A DNA stretch of 64,000 nucleotides from Marsupella aquatica. Its lineage: Eukaryota > Marchantiophyta. The notes beneath the pieces were generated by a model. That model saw nothing but the letters and a program-made list of their open reading frames with translations. It was not told the DNA's origin and made no database searches. A program made the position numbers and the translations under genes. Within the stretch, counting starts at the first letter, position 1. Each line of letters begins with the position of its first letter. Positions 11,501 through 24,400 of this stretch are shown here, one piece after another. Where the stretch lies: NCBI GenBank assembly GCA_973895155.1, contig OZ316897.1, forward strand, positions 20,026,001-20,090,000, given 5' to 3'.

Positions 11501-13980
11501 CTGGTTGGGAGCCTTAGTGGTGAGCACAAGTAGCTACTGTACATCATTATTCCATGGTGTTGTATAGTATGGGAGAAGTCGAAGGGCAGGCAGGATTGGC
11601 CGCCTGGGTTCTCCTCGTACTCCCTTTCAGGTTTTTAATAAATATCAAACAACATCCTCCCATTGCAGTTTTCCACCAAAGTTTAGGCGCTTTGTGGTTC
11701 AGAGTGCGTGCGTCAATTCAGTGAATCCCAGGGGAAAAGAAGAGTGAAACTTTGACCGCCCTCGTTCAATTTGTCAGACTCTTTCCCATCGCAGGGAGTT
11801 CGCTGCAGTTCATTCGACATAATGAGGCCAGAAGTCCTGTGAGTCTGATGAATATGGTGGAACGCTTGAAAATCGCACCTGCAACAACTCATCAAACTAA
11901 TTCAATGAATTCCGTCCTGCATCCCAATCATGGACTGAACGAAAGCGATAACCGTCATGAAAAGAAGGACCCTGCAGGTCCAGCGTAGCAGTAGACTGAA
12001 ATCGCTCACAGCTGCAAAGCTTGAACACAGAACTCGAGAACGAAAAACCAAACGGAGCTTCCTCAACTTGTCTGTCTCGTCTTCAAGGTACTTGTCAGTC
12101 TCTTCTTCAAAGTAATAGACGAGTCAACGGAAAATTAAAAACTACCAACCACGGCTATGTGCGTTCCTCGTTCCCCTGGTAAAAGGGAAGAATTTCTGCT
12201 CCAGATACCACGGACCTACTTCCTTGAAAAACTAAAGATCCACACAAGTAGGCATTAAGCCTGGCCCCGGCCTCATCCATCCGGTTCAGGTCATAGAAGT
12301 GTTACTTTCTGAAACTACAGTAGCCTACAGCTTTGTACAGGGAAAATCTGTCACGCCCCTTGGCTGGATTTGACAAACCCCCCTCGTGCTCCTAAACGGA
12401 GGTTGTGTCGAGTAGATTGAGACAATTCTGCTTTCTCTTGAAGAGTTGGCCTGCGACGCGATCTCTGTCCTCAAAATGAACGCGGAGAACAAGTTGAGAT
12501 CCTTGTATACCTTGCCTTGCACCTTGCACAACCTAAGTTGGTCTTAGATCTTCCATCTTCATCCTTTGAATGACTGTGGATAATGACAATATATAGAATC
12601 CCATTCTAACTGATGGTGGAAGGAAGATGGCATATGCGCTGTAGGCTTCTTTGGATTTTGTGCCTTTTCCCAAACCCAAATTGGTGTCAGGTCTTCAAAC
12701 CTCGTCCTAGGAATGATACTGAGAACAACTGTACAATGGACCAGCTCTCTGTACAGTTCATAGACTTGTGCACCTTGCAATCTCGAGTAGGTCGTTTTGA
12801 CTAGTGTTTCATTTATTAACTCGTGTACCACAACTCTTTGTTTTTAACAGGAATGTTTAATCACAGTTTCTTGGTCAACAGGATAAGTCTCGTGTTCTTA
12901 CTGACTTTTTTAGAAAGGAGGCATCTTGCTTTGGTCCACAAGGATCCAATGTGCTAAAAGACCCCACGCTTCTCACTCATGTCCAACTCCCAAGTCCCAA
13001 CCGACCAAAATGCCCAAAACCCAGGTAATATTAAAGTGACGACAAAGTCCAAAGCGTAGAGGATCGGTCGCGCAAAAGAGTCAATGGATCGCCGACAAGC
13101 CATTCTACGTAAATTGACTTCATTGCACACAACTGGAGTCCCTTTTAACTTCAGTGGTGAAATTGTGATCGACACTGTTCTCCATTAGAAGAAGAAAGGG
13201 CATCAGAATTTATAAATCAGAGAAAAACAATGTACAATGAAAGAGAATGAAAGAGAAAGAGTTCCAAAGAGTACAAACACCTAACCAGAAAAAACAAAAG
13301 CAAGTGTAACCTTAAAAAAAAGGACTAATAAAAAGAGAAAAGTGTCAAACACTACATACATGAAGCAAACATTCGAAACTGCCAAGGAAAAACATGTCAC
13401 TGTAATTTTATGCAACCATAATAGCTTTTGACGGTCTAAGGCAATTCAGTCAAGCGCTCTTCTTTCTCATTCCAAAATGGAGTAAATTTGAATTACGCAT
13501 CACAACGACAGCAAGGATGTTCCACAACAAATATTATATCAAGGTTACGAGCTTGGGGGTTAGGCTCTCTATTAGTCTAGATACCCACTTTCAGTTTTAT
13601 CCTGCCTAGGGAATCAAATAGTGATAGTGTCAACTGCTCACCAGTGTTTCTCCTGATCGTTTCTATAAGAGGAACCAAAATTACAGTGATTCAGACCAAC
13701 CGAGAGACTAAGTTTGTTTAAAGCATAGGTGTACAACTCAACAAACATTTAAATTTTTGAAACGGCTATAATGGTGAATCCACCTTTCAGATTTTGTCTT
13801 ATTCAGAGTTTTGGTGTCATATATTTTTATTTCAATGTGCCGTATCAAGGGGCAACCTGGGTATCATATACATTTTTAATTAATTTATGGACCCTTTTAA
13901 TTTTTAGGATTTTGAACTTGTTTTGGCAGCCCCCTTATAAATGTTTGTGATTTATTAGAGATGAAATGAAAGACTCCACC
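8540..13980. other. 5.4 kb without a supported gene; minor degenerate repeats
   Basis: No splice-coherent coding sequence or known domain was found. Visible structure is limited. The phrase ggcaaggcaaagatgtca recurs at about 10070-10180. A loose G-rich repeat of the form gctatgggatggagg runs through about 11156-11290. A 53-bp-spaced direct repeat (gatgagcaggag) lies at about 11408 and 11461. Short open frames in this stretch show no family resemblance and are not reported. Confidence 0.45.
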
Positions 13981-13983
13981 ACC

Positions 13984-14100
13984 TGAACATTCTCATGAAT
14001 GAGAGAAATGATTGTGATTGTGTCTTAAGTTCCCCTCATGTCTTTCTTTCCTAAGTTTATGGTTTTTATTGAAATGAGTGTCATTCATGAGGACATTCAA
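13984..14100. repeat. Short inverted repeat
   Basis: About 19 bp at 13984-14004 (gaacattctcatgaatga) reappear inverted at about 14082-14100 with two mismatches, enclosing ~80 bp. Probably a small foldback or MITE remnant. DNA from 14100 to 15140 shows nothing recognisable. Confidence 0.5.
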
Positions 14101-15140
14101 TTAAGTACACACATTGTAGCATCCTTGATTGTACTTTTCATTGGTCACTGTGCACCAATCCTTCTAGTTATGTTCTCATAATTTATTTACTTTCAAATCA
14201 CTACAAGACAAAAATTCAAGCATGTTCCCAGATGAGCATGCTATATATACAAACCATCTCACTCTTTACTTGTGATTAGATCTCATTCTTTTGCCTCACA
14301 AAAACTAAATGAATTCCATTCAAACAGCCAACATGCAAAAAGGGGGCCCCAAATAGGGACACCATCCCAGGGACCAGAGGTCAACTTGCACCAGGAAAGA
14401 AGCTAGGCCACCAAAGGAGGCAACTAAACAAGTAATTTAGAGAGTACATTCGGAGCAACACACTCCTAAACCGGCCAATGATCAGGTTCCGGCGGGGTTC
14501 CTCCCAGTGGGTCCATGCAAGAGTGTTAACTTTTCAGTCACTCTGCAATCAATCATACATTTTCTATAGTCATGACTTCTCCTCTCCTTTCAACACAGAT
14601 CATAAAAGTAAAAACTCTCTTAGACTTGTGTATTAACACCCTGGTATGGTGGCATATTGGGGTGTAGCCCCATAAAACTTGACCTTAAAGCACTCATGGG
14701 AAGGGGCAAAAACATTGAATGTCCGGTAGCTACAAGCTTGGGGTTAACTTTATTTAATATTTGGGGTACTAGTGCAATCCTAGCTGCCTAATATAAATAT
14801 TCATATGTTATAAATAATTTTTTAAGAATATTCTTTATTTTCAACATTAATTACCTAAGTCAACATCTATATATTAGAGAATATTTTATAAAGATGAGTT
14901 TGTTATACATTCTTTTACCTCAAAAATAAGCTTTGAAAACATTTAACTAATTTCCATCAAAAAAATTATTTTGTGTTGGGCATTTAGTACTCTTTCATCT
15001 AGAATTTTGACTGTAACCATAGTTATGGTTGACCTTAGTCGTGGACTAGGTTAGGTTAGCTAGCTTGCACACTGTATCCCAATCAATGTTTGCTTGGATA
15101 GAAGGAACTTAGGCTCATTGTTACGGAGCCAGACTAGTTA

Positions 15141-16880
15141 AGAGATAGGGAGATATTGTATTGCGAAAACTCGGTATGGCCGACAGACCTAGAGTGCAAT
15201 AATGCTCTTGTGTATTCCATGGATATAACCTCAGTTGAGGTGAACCACATATCTCTCTATATCGGCTACTTGTGCCTTTAAAGATCATGCCTGGGCTTGT
15301 TGTTGCTCATGTTGTCTTTGCTCAACATTTTGGATCGCATGTGATTACTACAATTTTTGATAGTTGATTCCCCAAGGTTACAAGGTTATGTAGGCCGGTA
15401 TGTAGGAGTGCAATGCACTGAAATGGTTGTTAGTCTGATTGTCTCTACGGACACACTCATTGTAGCTCTTACCCTAACTACTTTCATACCTCTTACCCTG
15501 GCTAACTCTTGGCCATCTTCCCCACCAAAGAACTTTTTCATTGATCTCTTCACGTCATTTACATAATTTTGCATGATCAACAACATAGGTTGGGCATTTC
15601 TGGTCTTGGCCTTCTTAAAACAGGATATACCTAACCCTAGGTGCTTATCCCTTGTGTCTGCAACTCCTACCTTCTCTTTGCACTCTGCATCCTCACCATC
15701 CTTGCAATCTTTGAATCTTCTCCCTATCTACGACTCATGCGCTCATTGATTTATCTTTGAACTATCACCAACACTTGCGCCTTGAAATCTTGTGTACGTA
15801 TTGATAACACTTGCCTTGAACATCACTTGTATTGGATGAGACATTTTTTGACATCATGATTGTAGTGATAACATTTTTGGATAGACATCGGGATTGCAAT
15901 AACGACACACTTCTACAACCATAACACAACCACAAACAAGAATAACTCTGCCAGGCATAAGAATTGTGCTACAGTGGTTTACTATGATGGCAATCGAGAC
16001 TGACACCCAGTAATAAATTTCAAACTCAGACACTCACTAAGGGTTTGGGTTTTACACCCCAATCAGTTAGATATGTGAAACTTGTGTATATAACTGAATG
16101 TAATGTACATAGCCCTAAAGCAGCTGTCACAATGGTAAGACAACATGCATAGTAAGCTGTAAGTCTAAGACAATCATACATGCAAATCAATTGTCACATG
16201 CTACACCATGCCCTCTAGATGACAAAACAATTTCCAATTCAAGTGCGGTACGACAAACTAACACCCAGCCAAGCATTTATCACTGTTCAAATTGCTATTG
16301 TCAATTACGGAAAAGCAACTAAAATGTGTTGTTGGTTAGCTCTGATCCCAAAGTGTTGGGCGTGATGCCACTCCGACGGCCCAAATTGTCGAAATGTCAA
16401 GGCAACAACTCTCTTTCACGGCACTCATCACTAAGTTGTTGCTTGGCATGGGCCATCCATTCTCAAACTTTCACACATGTTCATGGTGTCCTATATATTC
16501 CATACACACATACAGTGGGAGGTACTTTCAATCATGACAAGCAAGTAAATTGCTCTATCGCTCAACAATTCATTCATTTTCACAGCAGTATCTACAATCA
16601 ACTCACCTAGTCTTAACCCCTCCCCCTTTGTGAATAGCCAAAATTGTAGGATAATTGCCATATTGGTTGTGGTTACTAGTTTCTAATCTTGTGCCCAAGG
16701 AGTGAGTAAAAGTTAACTAGCTTCCATTTTGTGTCAACTCAAAACTAAGTATAATTAGCCAACTCAAAACTAAGTGTAATTAAATTTTCAGGATTGACAA
16801 TTGCGATCTAGGTTAGGAGTTATGCATAGGATAATGTTCTGGTTAGAGGACATTGTGATATATAATGCCCCCACGAACAA
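15141..16880 (+). mobile_element. LTR-like fragment split by ~1.45 kb
   Basis: Positions 15141-15335 and about 16815-16880 resemble, in the same order, the reverse complement of 18600-18830. Shared words include tatggccg, cctcagttgaggtgaa followed by cacatatctc, gtctttg, and then ataatgttctggttagagg. In the other copy these blocks are contiguous, so the ~1.45 kb between 15340 and 16810 is either an insertion here or a deletion there. The middle shows no recognisable coding. The blocks look like LTR regions but no element boundaries could be fixed. Confidence 0.5.
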
Positions 16881-18239
16881 GGGTGGCAGCCGAAGTTTTG
16901 AGGGGCTTTTGCCTCACCCGAAAACTAGGACAATAATATCCATAAAAATTTGAGTGACTTTTTGGGAACAGACATAGAAAAAGTAAACCTATGAAACGTT
17001 GGAATAAATTGGCCTAAAGCAAGAGTTTTGAGATTCTCTACAAGCATATAGGACCCACTTGGAGGGATATAGTATCTTCCATTATGGAGACAATCTTTTG
17101 TTTTGTTTTACTTGGTAAGACTATTTTTGTTTTACATTCTCCTGGATTTAAGGTATCTAGCATAAGTCCTCCTCAAAAGAAAGGAGATAGTATTTTGCCA
17201 ACTTGAAACTAAATTTTATTAATGTAACTGCGGCCCAAATAATGGTTTCCGGGTGTAGATTTTTTGGACCAGAAACATGTTTGTGATTTATTTGTTTGTA
17301 TGTTTTAATGAATTAATTTTCCATACAACCTTTCCTCTTTGAGGAAGGGAACAAACACCATAAATGTAGGAAACATAAAACCCACATATATACTTACCAT
17401 ATAAAACAAGCTAATAAAATGTATCAAAGATCACAAGATTTACTTTTAATTTCTTGCATGTTTTTGGCCAATTACATAACAATCACTTCTTGCATGGCCC
17501 TTGAACTTCAAATTTCTATTTCAAAGGTTCAATTAATCCATGGACCCCCATGCTATTTTAGAGACAGTTATCTAGAAACTAAAGTCTAAATGGACCTCCA
17601 AATCTAAAGAATTTTTTTTCTTCAAAAATGGACAAGTCAATGTTTGACACTTGAAACAGTTATCAAACTTACCTAGGATACCACAATTAACATCAATCAC
17701 AAAATCAGCTGCAATGTGAACTATTGTTTAATGTGTGGGTAGCTTAATTGCCCACTTCAGCAAAACAGTGCTTGACGGTTTACTCCACAATACCGAAAGG
17801 ATGCTGGATGCACTCAAGTTGCATCGAAAGTAATCACTTTTCAATTCCTGGGAAAGATGAAGAGCGGGACGAAGAGAGAGAAGTCATAGTGTCACCAAAT
17901 CACTAACTTCACATAATTGTTTAAGACAAAATGGTTCATGAAAACAAATCTCCTTACTACTCGATAAAATCTGTCAATTTTAGGTTCATTCTCATGGAAG
18001 GGGTACAACAAAGATTTATATTGATGTTAGAGATTATAAAATCACGGGTAAAATTTATTTTTTAAATTACTTAATCAATTCTTATCGAATGGTGACAATG
18101 CTGAGCTCATCAGGATCGTCTCTTCAAGATGTTTCCAACGCCATATTATACATGAGTTTTCATTATGATTTGACTCAACAATGTCAAATCAAAAATTGCT
18201 GTCGGGAAAAATTTATATTTTGAATAAAATCAAAATGTA
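16881..18239. other. AT-rich DNA, nothing recognised
   Basis: No long open frame, no recognised family and no clear tandem or inverted repeat in this stretch. Confidence 0.4.
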
Positions 18240-19185
18240 AATAAAACCGTTATTGGGAGTAGTTTTATCTCAATCTTTTTGTCTTTTGATTTGCATGTCA
18301 GTTATTCTTACATTCTTTTTTACAGCATGGCGTCCCAATTTTTACAGCAAAGGTGCCACAAACACGAATGTAGAAGTTCATTTTATCCAAAAACAAGTCT
18401 CAACCTGTTTGTAGCGTGCCATGATGATGTGGCGCGCTGTGGAGCCAGGAATTTTGGAAAGGACCTCTAATGGGGTCCGTAAATATCCTTGTCTATTATC
18501 AAAAAATCACTCAAGTTTTTATGTATCTTTACTTCCTAGTTACCAACATTATAATAATGATGCCCTTCAAAACTTGGGATATTGCCCTCATTTTGAGGGG
18601 CCTCATATCTCACAACGCCCTCTAACAAGAACAATATCTTATTCATAATCTCTTAACCATGATTTTGAACAAAGACGACATTCCCAATGACAAACCCATG
18701 ATTATCCAATGCACAAATAGTTGACACAAAGAGATGTGTGATTCACCTCAACTGAAGCTACGTCCACACGAACACATGAGAGCTAAACTTGCCGGCCATA
18801 TCAAGTCTCCCTATTTGACTGGAATGAAGCTTGAGATGACAAATGAAATTTCTAGATCATAACTCTATGGCCACCATGGGGATGGAAAAGCTCATGAATA
18901 TGATGTATGTCAAATGATGATCATGTCTGCATTTTATCATAGTTTCTATTTACGGACCCCTATAAGAGGTCCCTTTCAAAATTCCTGGCACCAGAGCATA
19001 CCACGTTAACAACAACTACAACAAACAAGACTTGGCAGTTTTGTGAATCAAACTTACAGTTTTGATTTGTGTTTGCGTCAATTTGAGTGTAAATTTTGGG
19101 ACGCCATGCCATAAAAAGAAATGTAAAAGATTAAAAATGCCAAGAGCAAGACAGGTAAAACTGTCACTATGTAACCGTTTAAGTT
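18240..19185. mobile_element. Fold-back element with ~245-bp terminal inverted repeats
   Basis: The left arm (about 18240-18485) and right arm (about 18945-19185) are diverged inverted copies. Clear paired words are gccaggaattttg with caaaattcctggc, catggcgtccca with tgggacgccatg, and ggggtccgtaaat with atttacggacccc. The ~460-bp centre contains the LTR-like fragment related to 15141-16880. Long terminal inverted repeats are seen in Mutator-like and Foldback elements; no transposase is present and a target-site duplication was not identified. Confidence 0.65.
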
Positions 19186-19519
19186 ATCTATCCAATTTTA
19201 AAAATTAAATTCAAAATTTTTTAAAGTATTTTTCATCTAATAAACAATGGTTAATAACTAACTTAATAACTTCCTTGTTAAAAGGGTAAGTGGCACATGG
19301 AGTAAGATTTCCAGACTTTTGCAAACTGCCAGCTATGGTTGGAACTTGATGTCAACAAACTACTACAATTCATTTGATCAGACAACTTGAGTTAAAGCTA
19401 ATATTACATACATTATTTTTACTCAAACAAGGCCTAAAAAATGTGGCCAGGGGTCCACTAACTAATTACATTCATGATTATGTATGTATTTATCATGGTT
19501 TCTATTGACAATAAAAATA

Positions 19520-19796
19520 TGGACACTATGAACATTCAGGCTGGTCAATTACATGTCTGATCTCAAGGGCCTTAGTCAATGACACAATCACTATAGTTGC
19601 CCCATTCAAAGTATTGTCATTATGGACATTCAGGCTGGTCAATTAAATGTCTAATATCAAGGGCCTTCGTCAATGACAAAATCACTATAGTAGCCCCATT
19701 CAAAGTATTTTCATTATGGACATTCAGGCTCGTCAGTGAAATGTCTCATCGCAGGGGCCTTTGTCAATGACGCAATCACTATCGTAGCCCCACTAT
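19520..19796. repeat. 94-bp tandem repeat, about 3 copies
   Basis: The word acattcaggct occurs at 19532, 19626 and 19720, a period of exactly 94 bp, and each unit continues with a diverged ggccttngtcaatgac and atcactatngt block. The array ends where the GC-rich upstream region of the P450 reductase gene begins. Confidence 0.85.
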
Positions 19797-19924
19797 CGAG
19801 CTGTTATAATAATTATAATTATTATTCCGGGGCTCTTCAGTCGCCACGACCGGGCATGCAAGCGCGGGAGGCGGGGCGTGCTTTTGACTGGGCCGGATCC
19901 CCCGGCTGGCCCGGTTACCGGTAG

Positions 19925-20158
19925 GTGCTGCTCCTTTCTGGCCGCGTAGATTTCGGTACCCAGTCGTCGACGGGTAGACCGCAGTCCTCCCTTTTGGTGC
20001 TGCACCTTCCTGACCGCGTAGATTTCGGTACCCAGTCGTCGACGGGTAGACCACAGTCCTCCCTTGTGGTGCTGTTCCTTCCTGACCGCGTAGATTTCGG
20101 TACCCAGTCGTCGACGGGTAGACCACAGTCCTCCCTTTTGGTGCTGCTCCTTCCTGAC
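19925..20158. repeat. 72-bp GC-rich tandem repeat, 3 copies plus a partial
   Basis: Units begin with gtgctg at 19925, 19997, 20069 and 20141, exactly 72 bp apart, and are more than 90 percent alike by eye. Because 72 is a multiple of three and the unit lacks stops in several frames, it creates long open frames on both strands (for example 19779-20363 minus and 19925-20383 plus). These carry no recognisable domain and are treated as by-products. The array sits 1.3-1.5 kb upstream of the reductase start codon. Confidence 0.85.
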
Positions 20159-20159
20159 G

Positions 20160-21471
20160 GTGTTGTTTGTTGTTGTGGTCATCGTGTTGTCGACGCAGGT
20201 CGAGAAACGAAAGGGTCATCAGCACACGTCGCCTCCGTTCCTCCCTCTCGTCTCTCTTGTGCTGTTGCTGCTGCTGCTGCTGCTGTGCGATGGTCGACGC
20301 AGGGCGGACGAGCAAAATTCCATGTCGCATACCGCCAGAAGGATCACAGCCGTGTTCCTCCATTCATCAGTGCTGACTGCTGAGGAGTGGAATTGCCCAG
20401 TCCCGCCAGAGAGATCACGGCTGGCTGAAGCAGTCCTGTTCCTTCCGTAGTAGTTATTGTGGAGGTGTAGTAGTAGTAGTAGTAGTAGTGTTGTGCAGTC
20501 ATCCCGCATTTCGGTCGGTTGGCGACGGGCGAGGCGTTTCGTCATCATTAATATTATTGGTATCATCACCATCGCTCGGTGCTTTCGGAGCTGCAGGCAG
20601 AGTGGAGTGGAGTGGAGTGGAGTGGAGTGGAGTGGAGTGCAGAACTAGAGGTGGAGTGGAGTGCAGAACCAGAGGTGGAGAGAGGAGGAAAGTTGTCCTG
20701 GCTGAGTGCCGTGCTTTGTTTGATCTCGTTGGAGGAGCTGTTACGAGAGTTGATATTTCTGAGCCTGGGGAGTAGTGGAGGAGGCGAGGGGCTGTGAGGA
20801 GGAGGCGAGGAGGAGGTGAGGAGAAGCAGTGGTGAGGGTTTGGTGTGGTCGCTCCTCTGGATGCACCTTCCTCTTTGCGTGGGGTTTGCTCGCGAGGAGC
20901 ACAGATTGCACCGGGCGGGCTGGCGTTGAATGAACTTGGCTCCGCCAGCTACACGTCACGTACGCTTCCTCCTTGAAACAGTCCGTGGCCGTCCCACTGC
21001 CGCTTGTTGCTAGTACAGATAGTCGCAGAACTCCTTCCTCCCTGCCACCTCCGGAAGGGCAGAGTTCTGCTGGAAATTTTGAGTTTTTTGTTCGTGTTCA
21101 TCCTTCTCTTCAGTCGTTGGTGTTATCACACATCCGGTACAGTCATTCCCCGACGAAGAGGAGCTAGCTGGTTGCGAATCTGGCGCCCGCTGGTTGTACA
21201 TCGGCAGTTGTAGGACGTGGTTGCGAGGGGGCTTGGTGGGGGAATTTTGTTGTCTGGGAGCGATGATCGTCTAGAGAGGGATTCTTCCAGTTTTGACGTG
21301 TTTCGGGATTTCTCCGTGTGTTTACAGGTTGGGGCAGTGCACAGACAGAGTAGTATTTGAGGATACCGGCAGTTCTGTCGATTGACGCTTCTCCCCGCCA
21401 GAGGGAAATTCGTTTCCTTCGTTTTTAGCAGCAAACGAACCTTGCGAAGCAGATCTGATTGATACACGATA
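20160..21471 (+). promoter_or_regulatory. Presumed promoter and 5' leader of the P450 reductase gene
   Basis: GC-rich, TC-rich DNA between the 72-bp array and the ATG at 21472. It holds three microsatellites: TGC repeats (about 20265-20286), TAG repeats (about 20467-20489) and an AGTGG pentamer repeat (about 20601-20640). No TATA box or transcription start can be placed with confidence. Open frames here are low-complexity and not supported as genes. A 5' leader rich in repeats is inference from position only. Confidence 0.4.
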
Positions 21472-24400
21472 ATGGTTTCATCGTCGTCGGCCGCCCTGGC
21501 CGATATTCCCCCGACGTTTCTTCTCATAGGAGCGGTAGGAGGAGTATTAGTTCTCGCTCTTGCGTTCTTCTTGTGGCGCCGGGGGACAACAGATTCGACC
21601 CCTGCGTATAAGTTTCTTCCGAAGGCAGAAGTACCCTTGGAGGAAGAAGCCGATGACGTCAAGAAGGTCACGATTTTCTTCGGAACACAGACGGGAACGG
21701 CCGAAGGATTTGCCAAGGTAGGTCAATGACTTCCGGGTGTTGGATCCTACAGCTCCACTCGCTTAACCTCCTTTTGATGGCGCTTTGGGTTTCTTAATCA
21801 TGATTTTTGGTGCTGAGGATGATTACAACAAGCACTGGTGAATGCCCTTTTATGAGTCTAAAGACGCTGCAGGGGTAGATGGAGTGATTTTCGTTGAACG
21901 AGGATCAAATCTAACACATCTTTGGGTGAGACACAACTCGTACTACTAGCATGATGCAATGAGGGCTGGAAGCGACCATGTCCTTCTCGATGAAATCTGT
22001 CCACTCCCGGAAGCTTATATCCATGCAGAGATCCGAAAGGAGAATTGCGGGCGTCTTTGTCTGGCGAGCATTGTTCATGACAATTTTAACTTCCTTTCCT
22101 GCTACGTCCAGGAAGTCTGGGTTCTGTGGTCTCCTCTGTTAGTTTTACACCGAAGATTTACCGTTGCAGTGGTTGATTGCAGTCTTTGGCTGAGGAGGGC
22201 AAAGCTCGGTACGACAACAAAGTCAAGTTCAAGGTCGTCGACTTGGTAGGTGTACGACTTTAGTGGCAGCGATCATTTCAGGAATTGGATGTCTGACGTG
22301 ATTGTTCTGGATTTTTCCACGGTTGTGCAATGTCACGATCAGCTCGCATAGATCGGTCCGATTATTCTCGTCGCGGACAGGCGATTGTGGGAGTTGTCAC
22401 TTCTTTGTGAAGCAGTTGGTATCAGATTGCCAGAATCAGTGTGGTTGGCGCATAGCGACTAAGTTGCACGTTTATAACGTCGTCTTACAGGATTGTCACA
22501 TGCTTTTATGCATTGCTTGAATTTGAATGTGTACTGATTTCCTTGCGCAATTCGTCTTACAGGATGATTACGCCGCGGAAGATGATGTTTACGAGGCCAA
22601 ATTGAAGAAAGAGAAACTTGCCCTGTTTATGGTTGCCACGTAAGTGCTTACCGATATCCTGAAATTTTATCGTAGTAAGAATGTCATCTGCCGACGGGGA
22701 GTCGTATAAGAGGCGCCCGCTGGTTCCTACTTATGTGTTCATAGCAGGAGGCGTTTTCCCGGTGTTTAATGGTGCCCATTTGGTAAAGTCTTCTCTGATT
22801 AGTATCTTTACAATGCAGATACGGTGACGGTGAACCAACGGACAATGCTGCACGCTTCTACAAGTGGCTCACTGAAACAATCGAGGTCCATAATTGTTTG
22901 TAGCTATTCAACTGTGTATTCAAAATCTTGAGGGATGTATCTGTTGCGCTTACATATGTTGTCTGTTCGCAACTGTTTTGAATTTGCCACTGAGGCCTCA
23001 ATTCTGTTGTTAGGCTGAGGGTGACGAGGAGAAGGGATCTTGGTTGAGCGGACTTCAGTATGGTGTATTTGGCCTTGGAAACAGGCAGTACGAACACTTT
23101 AACAAGGTACTACTGCGAGCGTTTTCCCAGGTGTTATTTTGTGAAGCAGATCTCCAACCCAGAATCCTTTTTAAATGATCATACTACGAGAGCTTATCGT
23201 GTCACAGGCTTAATGGGGTTTTAAACAGCTTTTCGGCATAGGAATGGATTTGTTGGAAATGAAATATTTTTACTGCCTAACATTTTCACTCCTCTTCCAT
23301 TTATTCTTCACAGGTGGCATTACTGATGGATGAAAAGTTCATAAAATATGGTAAGCACAGTTGCGTTGTCGTTGGGAGTTCTGCATCTGAGATTCTTTAG
23401 TTTAGCTGTATTTGATTCAGTTTTCCAGGGAGACATAAAATATTACAGATTACGGTTTCCCATTGTTTAAAACTTTTGTTCAAATTCTTTTTCACAGGTG
23501 CGAAGAAACTGGTGGAGGTTGGACTTGGTGATGACGACCAGTGTATTGAAGATGACTTCACTGCATGGTACTTGAATTTGTCAAGCGGTTGTGCATTAAT
23601 ACGTATTTGGTAGGTTGGAAAAGGTTCCAGTGTCCCTGGTAGCTCACAGATAAGTTTTCTTCAATGTAGGCGGGACCTCCTCTGGCCAGAGTTGGACGTT
23701 CTTCTGCGGGATGAGGACGATTTGGGTGCTGCCGGAGTTTACACAGCAGCTATTCCAGAGTATCGTGTTGTTATTCATGAACCCGGCACTCGAGTATATG
23801 AAGAGTCTTATGCAGTGAAGAGAAACGGCCAGCTAGTAATTGATGCTCTACATCCGGTGAGGTGAGAATGTATAAAATGCACAAATCTGTTAAGGGACCG
23901 AATTTGAGGCAATTTGAGGCAATCTGTCTTGATTTCTATCAGCAGCCCGGATCTAAATGCGTTGAATATATATCTGTGCAGTTCCAACGTTGCTGTTCGG
24001 CGAGAGCTACACACGCCTTTTTCTGATCGATCTTGTACACATTTGGAGTTTGATATTTCGCAGACAGGAGTATCGTGAGTGCCTTCTGCTCTAATCCCTG
24101 AAGAGTGAGATCTAAGTTTATGATGTTCACTCCTCAAAAGCAACGAAGCTATCTGTTGAAATGAATGGTTTGAACTTGAGGCTATACTCAGGAAAGAAAA
24201 AAAAGTCAATTTTCGAATTTCAGGGCAAGCGAATTCGACTGATCACCTGTGAGTTAAGTATGGCAGGAATTCTGGTTTTTGATGTACGTCTTGGAATTTT
24301 CCAGATATGAGACGGGGGATCATGTTGGTGTCTACACACAGAATTACCAAGAGAATGTGGAGGAAACGGCTAAGCTCCTGGGGTATTCTTTGGACACGAT

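Noticed and set aside
19779-20383. Long open frames on both strands over the 72-bp array
   Set aside because: The frame openness comes from a repeat length divisible by three. The proteins are repeat-encoded, have no domain and overlap one another.
20457-20959. Serine- and glutamate-rich frames over AGTGG and TAG repeats
   Set aside because: Low-complexity translation of microsatellites upstream of the reductase gene.
21126-21716. 196-codon minus-strand frame
   Set aside because: It is antisense to exon 1 of the P450 reductase, which has clear FMN-binding motifs.
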